DNA of 64,000 nt from Latrodectus hesperus. Lineage: Eukaryota; Arthropoda; Arachnida; Araneae; Theridiidae. Under the pieces are notes generated by a model. It saw only the letters and a list, made by a program, of their open reading frames with translations. It was not told where the DNA came from and ran no database searches. Position numbers and translations under genes: made by a program. Shown piece by piece: positions 41,467-54,862 of this stretch. Where the stretch lies: assembly GCA_037975125.1 (NCBI GenBank), contig CM075853.1:51404458-51468457 (forward strand), in the 5' to 3' direction. Position 1 is the first letter of the stretch. The number at the start of each line of letters is the position of its first letter.

Positions 41467-44399
41467 GTAGCAATAACTCTACTATGTTATATCTTTCTAT
41501 TATTCTTCAAATAAACTTGGATTCAAATTTCAATTGTAAAGAGAGATTGATTAATACATACATTTAAAAAAATAATTTAGAAAAGGAAGAAAATATATTA
41601 TCCTCATATTTTACAATACATGTACCAGCGTGGTTCCCTAAATATAGCTCAAATAATACATGTTGTAATAGATTACAGATGCCCATATTCACTCTTGGTT
41701 ATGTTAAAAAAACCAGACTTCCAGACTAATAAACTTTCTTTAAAAAAATAAATAAATAAGAAACAAATGGAAATATATAAACCATTGCATTCTAATCGTT
41801 TCATATTATTCAGTTAGGCGGAAAAGGAAATTCAACAATTTTTCCTTGTCTTTTATCTTTTGCTTCATTATAACCTATTTTTCTTTTCATTTTAAACAGT
41901 AAAGTATTTTTAAACATTTAATTCATAAAAGGAATAATGAGAGAGTCTATACAACATGATTTTATCCTAAATAAGTCCGTATTATTTTATATTTTCAATT
42001 ATTTCATTCATAACTAAAAACCAAATTGAAAATTTAGAAAGTTTTATCAACAATTACATTGATGTTAAATATAAATAATTATAATAACTAATGATTTTTG
42101 GGGGATGAGCAAAACTAGACTGGCATTATGAAGCTAAAAGCCGTGATAATATTGTCAAAAGAAGGAAAAATTGAGTTAGCAATATAATTTTTGTCAAAAT
42201 ATTTTCTTGAAAAGAAAGGCAAGACAGAGCTCAATACAGCTGAGTATACAAATTAAAAATTTGCTTTCAAAAGCTATTAACAAATATTAATCGACATGGA
42301 ACTTCGTTTTGCATGTTTTCTCACGGTAAAAAAATTCATATAGTTTCCATAATTAATTTTTCATTCAAACCACTAATGCATTGTAATTTATGATATTTGT
42401 TAACTACTAAATCACTATTAATAACCATCTTAAGAAGAATTTTAAGATTCTTAGAGTAACTAAATTTTGTTACGAATATTTTATAAATAATTTTATTTCA
42501 TAATTAATACGCGGCATGTTTACAGGTGTATGAATACTTGGATTTGTTTGATATTAAATATAGAAGTTTACATTTTTTAAATAATCAGAAAATTATTCCT
42601 AAACAAAATTATCAGCAATTTTCGCTCATTTTCAATACATAATTTTTTGCGTTCTTATACACGGAATAGAATGCAATTTTCAGAAATATTTTGGAAAAAA
42701 GTATAAAATTATTATAAGGGAACTGAATTAAAGTGTTATCACATGCATTTATATATTTCAATATCTATAAATAATTTTTTTATTGCCAAATCTGTATTTT
42801 GAAAGATTAAAAATATTTACGTTCTATCAATATATCTATTATGAATACAAAAATTAATATCACTTAATTCTTAAACATACTTAATTGCGCAAAAATTAAA
42901 AGTTCTTTCTGATCAAAGCTTATTACGAATTGTTAGAAAATAATAAATCGTTAAAGTAATTCTTAAAAGCTGTAGTCGATTTAATTTATATATACTATAT
43001 TACTCAAAAAGGAAGATCTTGATGTAATGACTTTACATAAAATACTTACCCTGCAAATTCATCGCTGATCGGCTGCAACTATATTTTATTACTTTTTTGT
43101 TCCTTCTTCGAAATTTTTAGCAAAGTATTTTGACAGTTTTTATTAGAACTCATAACAAAAAGATAATATTTAAAATATTTTACATTATGCCTGTGATAGT
43201 TTGATATATAAGTAAACTCAAATGTAGCCTATTGCTTCTTACAAAAAGTAGCTCTCCGTTGTAATAAACTTGTTTTTGATCTTGTAATGATGAATGAATA
43301 ATAAAAAAATGCTGCAAAGCTATCATCAGTTAAGTGATTTTGCTCACTTTGATTACAATATACAATTTCTTAGATTGAAAAAATTCTTATTGTTAGATAC
43401 CTATTCACTCTCAGCCACCTTAAAGTGAGATTGAATATTTGCAGTTCATTAAGTATCTTTAAAAAAACATCTTTACTTTTTAAAAATTCCAAAAAATGCA
43501 GTTTTCGTAAAGTTCAAGCAGCTTTTCAATAACAATAGCTTTTAGACTTAAATAAAAACTTACAACTTGTCCGTACATTGCTCTTATATTTGGATTCAAA
43601 TCACCATAATTTTTTTGGAATTTTAGACTATATATAGACTATCTAACCTTCTCGATTCTTGTAATCTTACTATCGAATTTCTCGAGTAATCGTCTTCAAT
43701 AAAAGCAAAAGGAAAAGATTATAAATAATTTCCTTTCAGTTTCGTGTTGATAAAATAAATGGAAAAGAGAAACAAATCAATAAATCTTTGCTTTATTGAG
43801 AATGTTTCAAATGTTAACGTCTTATCACTGTCTTTCTACTTGATATTAACAAGTATAGATAATATATCCATTAAAAAAATTGTAAGTGAACATTTTTTAT
43901 GGATAGCAAATAATCATAGTAATTTTATGAATAACATTACATGAATCTACTAATTTAGATAATAGTCTAGAGTAAAAGACTTACTTGTGATCAATGAAAG
44001 TAATTGAGCATCGTATAAAAATTAATTTTTTTGAAAAATAAGTTTTTCATTTTATAAAATATTTGTAATATCATATTGAATAAAGTGTAATCGTTATATA
44101 AAACAATCTACTTTCCTTGCTGAGAAATCTTCAAAGAAAAGCTATTCCAATTCAGTAAAACGATGTTAAGAGCAGGTAGTATGTGTTACGTGATTTGATG
44201 AAGTATAGTCTTGCTACATTTTTATTCTCGGTAATGCGTCAAATGTCTAAGGAAACTTCTAATTAAATCTTGAAAACAAATTTCATGAGGATTCTGTCAT
44301 GAACTCTCTAGCATTATAAAAAGTCCAATAGTAAGCGATTCATGGAATAACCGATGAATGTCTATTCGTAACTTACATCCACTATTTCTCTTAGCTAGA
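41467..44399. other. AT-rich noncoding DNA, nothing recognised
   Basis: About 2.9 kb. Short frames such as 43759-43944 show no domain. Confidence 0.55.
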
Positions 44400-44730
44400 G
44401 CCCAAGCGGCTCATTATCTTCACGTTGGTTCCCGTAAGATCACCAAAGTGAAGCATCGCTTGTCCCGAATTGCGATGGAGATAAGCACGTTCTCTGCACA
44501 AAGTAGCTCTGAAGCTGTATACGTTCACGTTAATCAGTGACGCCTAAAATCCTTAAGTCCTTCCGCCTGTGTGGCGTAGATATGCAGAGGAAAAATGCAA
44601 ACTCAGTTGTGACTTCATCACCCAAACCGTAATTCGAAATTGCGAATTGCTTAGTGATGGGTACGTATTCATAGCCAGTTAACCTTAACACATAGTCCGG
44701 TGCCTCTATGCATGTACAGTTCTTTTAAAT
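44400..44730 (+). mobile_element. 5S rRNA-derived SINE (SINE3 type)
   Basis: The first 70 or so bases resemble arthropod 5S rRNA. After GCCCAAG and CACGTTGGTT comes CCCGTAAGATCACCAAAGTG, then AAGCATCG, matching the GATCACCGAAGTTAAGCA region that holds the box A of the 5S internal promoter. A non-5S body follows, shared with 28500-28725. A 5S head fused to an unrelated body defines SINE3-type elements. The 60-codon frame at 44358-44540 lies across it and is not a gene. Confidence 0.65.
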
Positions 44731-46063
44731 GATGAAAACTCTTTTTCCAAAGTATTTTGTTTATTAACTAACATTTGCTCTTAAAAGCATTGTTCCTTGC
44801 TGTGAAATACTTCTTAGAGCTTTGGATACTTTTGTTGCTCTCCAGTATTATTTTTTCTTTGGTAAAAAAAAAACCCATTTGTATTTGGACACATCATCCT
44901 TTACAAAAGGATTTCTAGAAGGAAGTGGATATCAGAGTTTCTATGTATTCCCGTTGATATCAAGCAAAAATGTCTAATCTTGATGTTTCAGGATCCATCT
45001 TGCTAATTTGGTGGAGGTATATTTTAGTCCATTTATTTACCAAAGTAAATGATGGGTATGAATTGAAGACATTTAGATTCAATTATTATCCAAAAAATGG
45101 AAATTCAATTTTTTCTTGAAAATAAGTAGCTCTTTTCTATATTTGTAAAAGAGTTACTTAACATAAGTCACAAAATGTTTGGTCTTTTCCATACGAGTTT
45201 ACGCACCAGTATCGAAGTTGTTAGCGTCAGTGTTATAACAGGAAACTATTAAAACTATAGAATATTTCAATTTTGTCAACTTTTCCCTTGAAATTATTCA
45301 AAAACAGAATATTGCCGATTCTATATGGATGAGAAGTTTAAGACGTCTTGGCTTAATTTGCTTGTAAAATAAGTCATCACTCTCAAATGCCGAGGTAGAT
45401 ATTTTTATATTTCGTACTGAATAATAGCTTCAGAGATATACATTTTAAAATTGGTTAACTTTTTAAGTATTTTTTAGTTTACGATTTTTGCACTTCTATC
45501 GCAACTATTCATTCGGAGAAGTGAAAAACTAGTTTTTTCATATCATTGTCTTTCTTAATATTTCCAATTTATAACCATCATTATTCCATAAAATCAGTAA
45601 CTGCGTGAATTTTCAACTTGAGAAACACTCAAAATTGGACTCAGAAACTCAACAAAGCCTTTTATAAAATCTCTTTTTCTCATTTTCTGATATTCTTAAA
45701 TTTATTTCCGATTGAGTATTCAGTTGCTTAAAGGTTATGACTTAATAATTTATTGGTCTAATACATGCACTCTAATTAATGTTCTGTTCTATTCTAATTT
45801 CCCTTTTTGTGAATTTAAGCAGCTTATTTTAAACATTTATTACTTTACTATTCAATTCAGAAGTAAACAAAATCTACTAGATGCGTTCTTTTACCCCATT
45901 TATCATATCAAAACATTCTCATTTATTTATTTATTTATTTATTTTAGTTTTGATCTGAGGTTGTTAATTTTTTATATCTTAAAATACAGCAAAATATCTT
46001 ATTTGCTGAAAAATGAAAAAAAAAAGTGTTGTTGAACTTCAATGTTTATAACTGTTACAGCAA
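44731..46063. other. AT-rich noncoding DNA
   Basis: Includes an (ATTT)n of about 25 bp at 45921-45945. The 107-codon frame at 45712-46035 is a low-complexity Phe/Ile/Tyr-rich translation of AT-rich DNA with no domain. Confidence 0.55.
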
Positions 46064-46377
46064 TCATTTCGGTACTAGTAGGATATATTCCCCAGTTAAT
46101 GACTTAATGATTTTTTTCATCGTCAAGATAAACGTTTTTGGAACAGGAAATTTCCCAAAGTCCGAAGAATTGAAACGCTGAATAAAAAATTCAAACGCTG
46201 TAGCCACTTTAAAAAAAACCATGTATGACACAAAATTGACGTAAAACACGAAAAAAAAGCAAATGTGGTAACAGCAAAAATAATCCGAAAAGCAACAAAA
46301 ACTAAAATTGGCAACACTATAACCAAAACAAAGGATGCTAGGTTTGGCGGGAAATATCTCTTGAGGAGATATATCAT
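46064..46377 (-). pseudogene. Hydrophobic open frames joined by an apparent frameshift
   Basis: Two overlapping minus-strand frames (46123-46377 and 46064-46249) change over near a run of eight A (plus strand) at about 46252-46259. The first has a hydrophobic stretch typical of membrane segments (PILVFVAFRIIFAVTTFAFF). The second continues hydrophobic and ends with a hydrophilic tail (KSLTGEYILLVPK). This would suit a decayed membrane-protein fragment with a homopolymer frameshift. T-rich DNA also yields hydrophobic peptides by chance, and no family is recognised. Confidence 0.25.
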
Positions 46378-48819
46378 ACTTATACCATCATTATCTTTAT
46401 ATTTTATTTTAAATGAATTTCGTATTCACTCAAAATTATTTGAGTTCAGTGCCTTCTTTAAAAGATGATCGATATCAAGGTTGTTCAACTATCCTTTAAA
46501 CAGGACTAAAATCAACAAATTTTGCTATATTAAACGTATTCATTGGAGTATAAGCTTTACACAAAATTTTAATTGAATATATCTTAAGAAACTTTTTCAG
46601 CCTTTATACTTCAGTCGAATTAGTCTTCGAGTGCAAAAAGTGAAGGTGGAATTGAATGCAAGAGAAAATATTTCAGAATAATTTATAAACTTTGAAAAAT
46701 AATAAATGTGCATAACTAGCTTCTGAAATGCCTTTAAGTACATTTTAAACAATTTTAAGACTATTTTCTCATTTAACACAGCGAGAAACAAAATAACGAA
46801 TAAAAATCTTCAAGGATTTTTATGATAAAGTGCTTAGTTGTTATGTAGCAAAACCAAATGTATAAATATACTGATTTACAAATTAATAAATAAATAAATA
46901 AATTTTTAAGGTCGAAGTCTTAAGTGAAGTAAGGCATTAGTCTTAAGATTTAAAAGAGATTGTTCACAAATATTGCAATTGTTAATTTAAAATTCTATTA
47001 ATGAAATTTTAAAAAATTTAAATCGTCCTTCCCAATTTTAACTAACCATAATGTGTGCTTTGTCTTTTTCATTTTACTTTTGTTCTATTGTAAATGTGTT
47101 AATTGCTTGAATCAATGGAAAACGGTTTCACAAACCGATGCTCTGGTCTTTATATAAGAAATCGTTTTATTAACAATAGGAACTTCAACAATATTCTCAG
47201 ACATTCGATGAGGAACTTCACCTTGTTTACAACCGCTTGAAAATGGCAATGTGGCAGCAAATTCGCCGACAAGTCAGATTTAAGACGCTGCCTTAATACG
47301 ATGTCATAATTAATTATGTGTGACATTGATGAAACGTTATCTGACATCATGGATATTTTAAACCAATCAGAATTGTAATAAAGTGGCGTACACGTGATCT
47401 CAACTGGAACGAAAGAAACAACGTGAGCTTTATGGATTTTCTTAAGAAAAAAAAAGTTAATTAATTCTAATAAATAATAAGGATGTTACACATCACATTT
47501 TAAACAAAACAATTTTAATATTTCTTTTTAAATTTTTGTTTTCTTTTTGGTTCCTTACTTCTTAACTTGTTCGCTTTTTTTAAGATATTCAAAATATCTC
47601 TTCGCTAACACACGCAAAATGATCTGCAGCTCATCTAACATATTTGTTTGTCTATAAAAATTCAAAATAATTTTTATAATTTGTCTTCAGAACCCAAATT
47701 AGTGTCTTAAAAATTTCGATTATTATACTATGTAGGAGAAGAGAGTTTTGGGTTAATACAAAAACAGTACTTAAATTTATCACAAACTAAATATTTTCTT
47801 GATTTACTTTGCAAAACATTATTTACGATTCAAGCTTACCATCTAGATAGAAAATACTAGAAGTCAACATTTACCTGGAATTGCAAACAACATTTTAATG
47901 AAATCATCCTGAATGCTGGATTCGAAAATTTGTGTATGTTCATCTTTATTAAATGCGCTAAAATAAGTTTCAAAGCTTTTTATATATTCATTAGTTAAGA
48001 ACTACTCCAGTACACTTTTTAATGTATACTTTAAATATTGTATTACTTAAATTCAACGCATTCATTTATTCAATCGACAGTATGTAACAAATCATTTTTT
48101 ACACCATTGTTTTATTAGAAGACTTCATATTTAATGATATCTTTGATCTGGATTTTAACCTCGTCATTAAAATTATCAAGCAATTAGCCAAAATTGGTTA
48201 TTTTCTTGCAAAATTTCCCTTTTCAAATAATTTAGTAATTTTTACACGTTTTGAAAACTAAAAATACTATTTTTTAGAAATATTAAAATTGCAAATCGTC
48301 TTTTCAATGCAAAATTAGAGCAGCGGTATAGTTTCAAATTACCACTTTGACCTGTTTGTTTTCCCTTTCGATGAGTTTGGATTCATGTAATTTTGTCACG
48401 AAGGCATGACATCACGTAGTACACATTTACATAATAAACGCAAAGAATAGCGTAACTTCTATTCATAGATAGGAATTGTTTTTATATATTTTTTGGGATT
48501 TAATTTACGTTGTCGCCAGTCCGCAACCACGCAGTATGTAATTAAATTACATATTAATGTTGAAATTAAATTTACAATAAGAACTTTAATAATCGAACGG
48601 AAAATTCTCATTCTGTTAATTTTAAACTTTTTAGTATCTCTTGCGGGTATTTCTGTTTTTGCTCATTTATGCTTATTCATTTTTATATGAAATAGCACAT
48701 TACTATTTTTATACATACTCTTAAAAAAGTCATTTCTGAATAGCAAAAAACAAATGATTTAGGAAGCTTCATGAAACAAATAAAAACATTTCCAAAATAT
48801 TTCTATCGTTACTCTTCCT
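46378..48819. other. AT-rich noncoding DNA, nothing firm recognised
   Basis: A mildly GC-richer patch at 47100-47420 is unassigned. No gene-like pattern. Confidence 0.5.
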
Positions 48820-48828
48820 CCAAAATTG

Positions 48829-49080
48829 GGCACAGATGCCATATAATGCAAGATGCTAAATTCTGAGTTTGGTGATTTTTTACGAATTTTCTTGTGCATC
48901 TGGCAATCTAGTTTTCATTACGTTATAGATATGGAGACCTATAAAAATTATGCAGAAAATTCTATTTTAGCAACCTTAGTATTTACGTCATCACGTACGT
49001 CACAATATGTCATCTTGACAAGATTTCTTCATAGCCAAAAAAATCAGTATTTGGAATCCTGGATTATAAGACATCTGTGC
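48829..49080. mobile_element. MITE-like nonautonomous DNA transposon, copy 2
   Basis: 252 bp, alignable end to end with 241-489 in the same orientation. Ends are GGCACAGATG and, inverted, GCACAGATGTC. Flanking 9-mers CCAAAATTG (48820-48828) and CCAAAATAG (49081-49089) match at 8 of 9 bases, supporting a 9-bp duplication. Some of the ACGTCA motifs of copy 1 are mutated here. It lies 263 bp upstream of the likely FAM107 exon at 49344. The 78-codon frame starting at 48853 lies within the element and is not a gene. Confidence 0.85.
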
Positions 49081-49343
49081 CCAAAATAGTAAATGAATGT
49101 GAGTAAATCTTATTTAATGTAGTTTCTGTTGAAAATTATTATGTTGGTATAAGTATGTTTTTTGAATTATATATCATTTTAAATTAATTTGTGTGTGTTT
49201 TGTTTTGATGTTTTTAAAAGAATGTTTCACTGAAAGAAAATTGTAATTTTTATTGGCAGACAAATTGATTAATTACATACATACATATTTTTCATTAAGT
49301 ATTTCTATATTTTCAAAATTTTACGTTTCACTTCTCCTTTCAG

Positions 49344-49404
49344 CCTTGCTTGAGACCTTCAACCTTAGATATCAATGCCAGATGGTCATCATGGCGGCGC
49401 TCAG
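49344..49404 (+). CDS. FAM107: Probable small upstream exon of the FAM107 gene
   Basis: A 61-bp GC-rich segment between a good acceptor (CTTCTCCTTTCAG, ending 49343) and a good donor (CTCAG then GTAAGG, from 49405). Read in phase 0 it is open for 20 codons (ending RWSSWRRS) and leaves one base. This is exactly the phase needed to join the exon at 54653, where the split codon becomes GAT (Asp). No in-frame ATG occurs, so it either continues a coding frame from an unseen upstream exon or is 5' UTR, with translation starting at the ATG at 54670. Three out-of-frame ATGs are present. Phase agreement by chance is one in three, so the assignment is moderate. Confidence 0.5.
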
Positions 49405-52284
49405 GTAAGGCATCACTAAATGTTTATTTCATTCATTTCTAAACCTCTAATTCCAAAAATATTTAAATTTTCAGTTTAACTCAAGACTTTGTTTGAACAG
49501 CCAAACCGGTGGTGAATTTCAAAATAAATTTAGGTTGGCAAATGAAATAAAGTTATTTACTGTAATTTAATTTGGAATCATTTTTCATAAGGAATTAGCT
49601 AAAATTCGTCTATAATATTAAATTCTACAGGAAATTTTTATTCAGATATAAGAATGATTTTTCTGCTAATTAGAGGTTTCAGACTGAAATTCATGTAAAT
49701 TCCTATATATTTTTTAAAATTCATAAATTATAAGCATTTATTAACCTGTTTTCGCACTTTTCAAATAGTGAAGCATAATTTTTACTAATGTTTCAAAGTA
49801 CTTTCATATTTTATTTGAAATCAGAGAAATTTAAAATTGATCTTCATATCTGAATCTTCATATTTAGGTAGAGGTATTAAAATCATTCCAACAAAGAGAA
49901 CCAGGTATAATATGCTTTAAGATACTGATCTTTACAAGACAAAAAGTGACATCATAATAAAAATGACCTCTTAAAGAACAAAATCATTTTTCCAAGTAAA
50001 TTCTTATGAAACCCTTACAAAATAATCACCATGGATAATTTGTACATAATCAATTATAATATTACACTCATTTAGTAGAATTAATATTGAAAGACAACAT
50101 TCTTAACAGCTTTTATTTTCAGATGAAATAATATTGTCACAATTTTAATACATTAATCATTTAAAAATTCATTAATTATTCTTTAAACCAAATTGACATA
50201 AACTCATAAAAATGCAGTTTTTTTTGTTTATTATTTCCTACCCACAAAATTTCATATAAAAAATTTCTGTTATCAGTAATATTTATATTTGTCTTTAAAT
50301 GTAAATGAATATGAATTTGTGCTTACCTAATTTCAACAGTACAAAACTTTTAAAATAGCGTGCTGCCATCTATTGCTGAAATATTGAAACCAATAATTCA
50401 TACTTAAAAACTGACAAAATATATTTTAAATAATGAATTTTATTAACTTTTCTTATAAAAAAATATTATAAATATATTTCTTATAAAAATACTTTGAGCT
50501 AGTAATTCACTCATTTGAAAAAGCTTTTAAATGATTAATTACATTTTTTAAATTTTTTCATAAAAATATCAAATCTTATTCTCAAAATAAATATATCCAT
50601 TAATAAAATTACGATTATCTTAGAAGATATGAATAGATAATCTCAAATGTTATTTTTTAATATTTTTAGGAATTAAGAAATTAAAATAATAAACGCAATG
50701 AAATGATAATTGCAGTCGGTACTTCCCGTCGACTACAGTAAAATGGCATCAAATAAAGTAATTTTGCCAAAAATAAAAAATTATACGTCAATCATATGGT
50801 TGCTATTTTCACAAATCATTTGTTTCTATAAACAAGAATTCAATTCTAATAAACATTTCTCCATTTTTGCAATAAAATTTATAACATGATTGCTAACACA
50901 TGATTTGCTTGGGCTGCTACTGCTATAAAATTATAAATTTTAGGATATTTTTTAAAAAAATAATGAATTTAAGGTTAATCTTTAGCAATTTTACCAAACA
51001 AATAGGGCCACATATGTTTTAGTAACCTACATTAAAACAATTATTTCACCATTTAAAAGAAAAATATATTTTGGTTTCTGTTCTCATTAAAAATGCACCG
51101 AGAAAAAATATGAAAATATTTGGAGCTAATTTGGCTGAATTTGCTCCTACTTTCTAGCTCGATGATATTTTACATTTGTACTTTGCTTTCTCAATCAGAA
51201 TAGAAATAAAATATTTCTATTAATAGCTCTTAAAGTTGATGTGTGTAATGTTATTTAACTCACAGTTCAATATTTTTTCAGAAATAATCTCCTCTGAGGT
51301 ATTTACATGATTTCCAAAATTTATTTAACTTACTATAAACGTATAACGGATGGACGGGTAGCCGTTGAATGAACAATATATGAAAAAGCATTTTAAATAT
51401 GTAAACCAAATTGTTAAACTATTATTTCATTTAAATTGAGTTATTAATAACTTTCACTTTATACTTTTCACTTTTTATGAAACGTACACTAAGTATATAT
51501 TTTTTTGCTATGTAATATGCGGAACAACTTACAAATATGTGAAGATTATGACTGACATCGCTGATATTGAGAAATTTATTCTTCATCGGAACAGAAATAT
51601 AAGTTGATTTAACCAACAAAACATTTTTATTAATATGACACAGCTCTTTTAAATAACAGTAAATATATACAAAATATATCCCACAGACTGCTTTGAGTGA
51701 CATTAGTTTAGAAAAATTCAGACAGCTTCACGAGAAAAAGTTATTATTTTTAATCTTAAAACAAGAAAAACGTGACAATAATGTAAAATGTAACGCTTTT
51801 TTTAGTATCTTAACCAGTTAACTGCCTAATTTTATTGGTCAAAATATACAAATTAGTAATAGGTCATACAAATAGCATCACTAAGAGGGAATGATGCTAT
51901 ATTTGCTATTTTTTTGCATGAGACATAAGATATTATTTGTGATGCATTTAACAATTTATTTTCGCAATGATCATTTTATTGACCTTTCCTTGAAATATAA
52001 GAAACAGTACTCCTTAAGAATTCATTTGTCAATTACATAAGTTAAGTATCACTTAAAAAGGTAATTTTAGATGATGCTTTATATTGATGTAATACAGAGT
52101 ACGGCATGTAAAACCGTCCTGTAGTGTTTCTATAATTATTCGTTTATATTCATAATATTATGTTTTTGGCAACACAATGTGTGTTAGATCCATATTCTTT
52201 GAGACGATAATGAATAGTGATTCCAATTTAAAAATCCGAATGGAGTTTCATTCAAACTTTCCGGAAGAGAAATTTCTGTTATGT

Positions 52285-52623
52285 TACTTTCAGCAGGATG
52301 GGGAAACATGCCACAGATCAAAACATGATTGTCCCGTGTGAAAGAGGTATTTACACCTGGGAAGACGCTCAGTCAAAAACTTGTTGTCTACTCGGTCAGT
52401 TGAACTGTCCTCTTGTGACTTTTACTTGTGACGGCTGTATGGGAAGAGTATAGGAAACAAATTCACGTACAATTATAGAACTCAAGATCAAGATTCAGGA
52501 TATCATCAATAGCATCGCAGCATAAGAACTGAATCTCCTGAAATAAATATGAATCCCCCAGGAGGGCTCACATTTGGGATGAAGTGGATGGACAGCTTAA
52601 GTGACCTTCAGCACCTGCATTGA
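52285..52623 (+). pseudogene. Decayed mariner-like (IS630/Tc1 superfamily) transposase fragment
   Basis: C-terminal half of a DDE transposase in several frames. It starts FQQDGETCHR (the block with the second catalytic Asp), followed by RSVELSSCDFYL (compare the RSPDLTPCDFFLWG block of mariner-like transposases, which supplies the third acidic residue). A TGA stands where Trp is expected. The end DLQHLH is followed by a stop, like the FQHLL termini of these proteins. Stops and frameshifts throughout show it is dead. The 5' half and terminal repeats were not found. Confidence 0.7.
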
Positions 52624-54341
52624 TAAGAGGAATAACCGTATTAAATACATTAAATTTAATTTCATGGGTTGAGTTTACAGATCAGTTTTATGTGCCGCTC
52701 TCTATATTTATAGAAAAATATTTATTACAATAAATATGTTTTATGCATGTGAATTTTATGAGATTTATGCATTTAAAACATGTAACAATTAATTTATAAG
52801 TACTTTTAAAAAAATTATTTTAAGTATATTTATGAATTTCTTTTTGATTTATACATTACTCGCGTTTTTTACAATAAAATTAATTTCTTTTAACAGTAAA
52901 ACCGAATTTGAGAGATTTTTCATGTTTACTCTGGGGCATAATTTATCTAAGTTTCAATTTTAACATATTTTACTCCGCAAGACATTATCTCGTCAGAAAA
53001 ACTATTTCATTCATACATTCACGATAAAATTAAAGACAAAAAGTAGTAGAATCTTTAAAATGTAAAAAAAAAAATTGGTAGATTAAAGACCTTTAAATTT
53101 ATAAATACCCTTTTTTTCTTTAAATTCAACGTAAGCAAAAGTATTAAAATGTGTGTCTTCAGATAAAAAAAAAGTCTAAATAAATTCGCATAAATATCAC
53201 GTAGTTTCTCCAAATTTAAAATTCTACAGTCGATTTATGGTAATACAAATCCGCAAAATATTTCTTATAGAGAGTTTTTTTCCTAGATGTTAAGAAAGAC
53301 TTCGGAGAAGCATTTGGAAATCGTAAAAGTTGATTCTTAGTTGTTAACACATAAAGTAAAGGATATATTTTGGTTGAACAAAATTCCTTTGCATCAAATT
53401 TATTTATTAGAAGTTTTAAATTTATGTCACAGATATTGGTTAGTTTTTTTTTTATTAACATTTATTCATAAGAAATTAACAGTAATATTTAAAAAATATG
53501 TATTTAGTTTTTCGAATTATGTCATTGATAAATTATAAAATCAATATTTTATAGAACGCGCAATAAAAACGTACATCTAAATGAATGATTTAATTAATAA
53601 GTAACTGATAAAAATGTAATTCATTGTTTTTGGGAATAAAATCTGTGCAAAATAAATTTTAAAATACCTCTTTTACTAATCTATAAAATGTAAAAAGTAA
53701 ATACTCCATAAAAATTAAAATATAAATTTAGTCTCTAAAAACAATGTAAATTCCTTCTAGGTTATTGAGCAAACGTCATTAAATTTAAAGGCATTTTAGA
53801 AACTTTACATGATATCACTAACATAATTTAAATTTATTTACCACGCACATTATTTTAGACAACACTTTACTTGAAGTCAAGACATTTTGCCAGTTCTAAA
53901 CAATAAAAAATGTTTTTGTGTGTGGGAGGAGAGTATACCCAAAAATTATGTACATTTTATGGTATCTGATCAAATATATTTTTAAAATATATCTCCCATT
54001 TAAATTTTTTAATTTTGTGCTCATCATTTTAAAATTTGTACAAACAGTGGAATACATTATATAACTTTTATAATCATCCTTTACTTTTTATACCAAAAAT
54101 TCCATATCCCACATCATATGAAAAACATTTAACAAATACAAAATCATTATTGAATAATCGAATGAAGCAATAAATGAATGCTTAAAACATTATTATCCAA
54201 TTATATACATAAAATATAATTTTTACTGCTTTAAGCAACTCTTTTAATTGATACCATTCAAGTTTCACTGAACAGCTATAATATAATGATGAAATGTTAA
54301 TCATATATTTTTAATCTGTTGATATATAAAGTTAATTTATG

Positions 54342-54344
<3 letters not shown>

Positions 54345-54392
<48 letters not shown>
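54345..54392. repeat. (AT)n microsatellite in intron
   Basis: 24 AT units, about 260 bp before the next exon. Confidence 0.97.
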
Positions 54393-54396
<4 letters not shown>

Positions 54397-54652
54397 TGTC
54401 ATCTTGAATCAAACAAAATAATGTACATATATAAATCATCAAAATACATTTTTCTTTTGATTATTTTATAAAAATAAATGTCTCATAGCAAAAACAATAT
54501 TTAAAAAACGAGTTTCATCTCATAACTAAAATCTTAAATTAAAAATTTTAGTTAATTAGCATGCACTATCTAATAACGATTCATCGTGCTATAACCTGAA
54601 ATTACACGCGATATATTTGTAATTCTTAATTCAATGTTAATCTTTATTCCAG

Positions 54653-54862
54653 ATTATTTCTATCCAGGCATGATTCCTGATCCTGATTACAGTGAGTCGG
54701 AATCCCGAGAAGAGAGCGACGAGCAAGAAGAAAGTGAATTGGACGAAGATTTCGAATCAGATTACAGTTCTGCTGCTGAGCCTCTTAGAGATGTGGAGGA
54801 GGAGCGCGAAGGAGAAGAGGAGATTAAGAAGAGAATGCCACCTCCTCCTCATCGTTCAAAAG
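54653..54862 (+). CDS. FAM107: FAM107 exon: N-terminus and acidic region
   Basis: 210 bp between acceptor TTTATTCCAG and donor AAAAG then GTATGT. It starts with the last two bases of a split Asp codon and ends with the first base of a Gly codon. It encodes DYFYPG, a likely initiator Met (54670), PDPDY, then about 50 residues with strings of Glu, Asp and Ser and a terminal PPPP-HRSK. Codon use is GC-richer than the introns. The acidic part is probably disordered. Confidence 0.85.

Larger units (their letters stand above)
49405..54652 (+). other. Probable intron 1 of the FAM107 gene
   Basis: 5.2 kb of AT-rich sequence from GTAAGG to TTTATTCCAG. It contains a mariner-like transposase relic (52285-52623) and a 48-bp (AT)n (54345-54392). 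No other exon was recognised. Confidence 0.45.
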
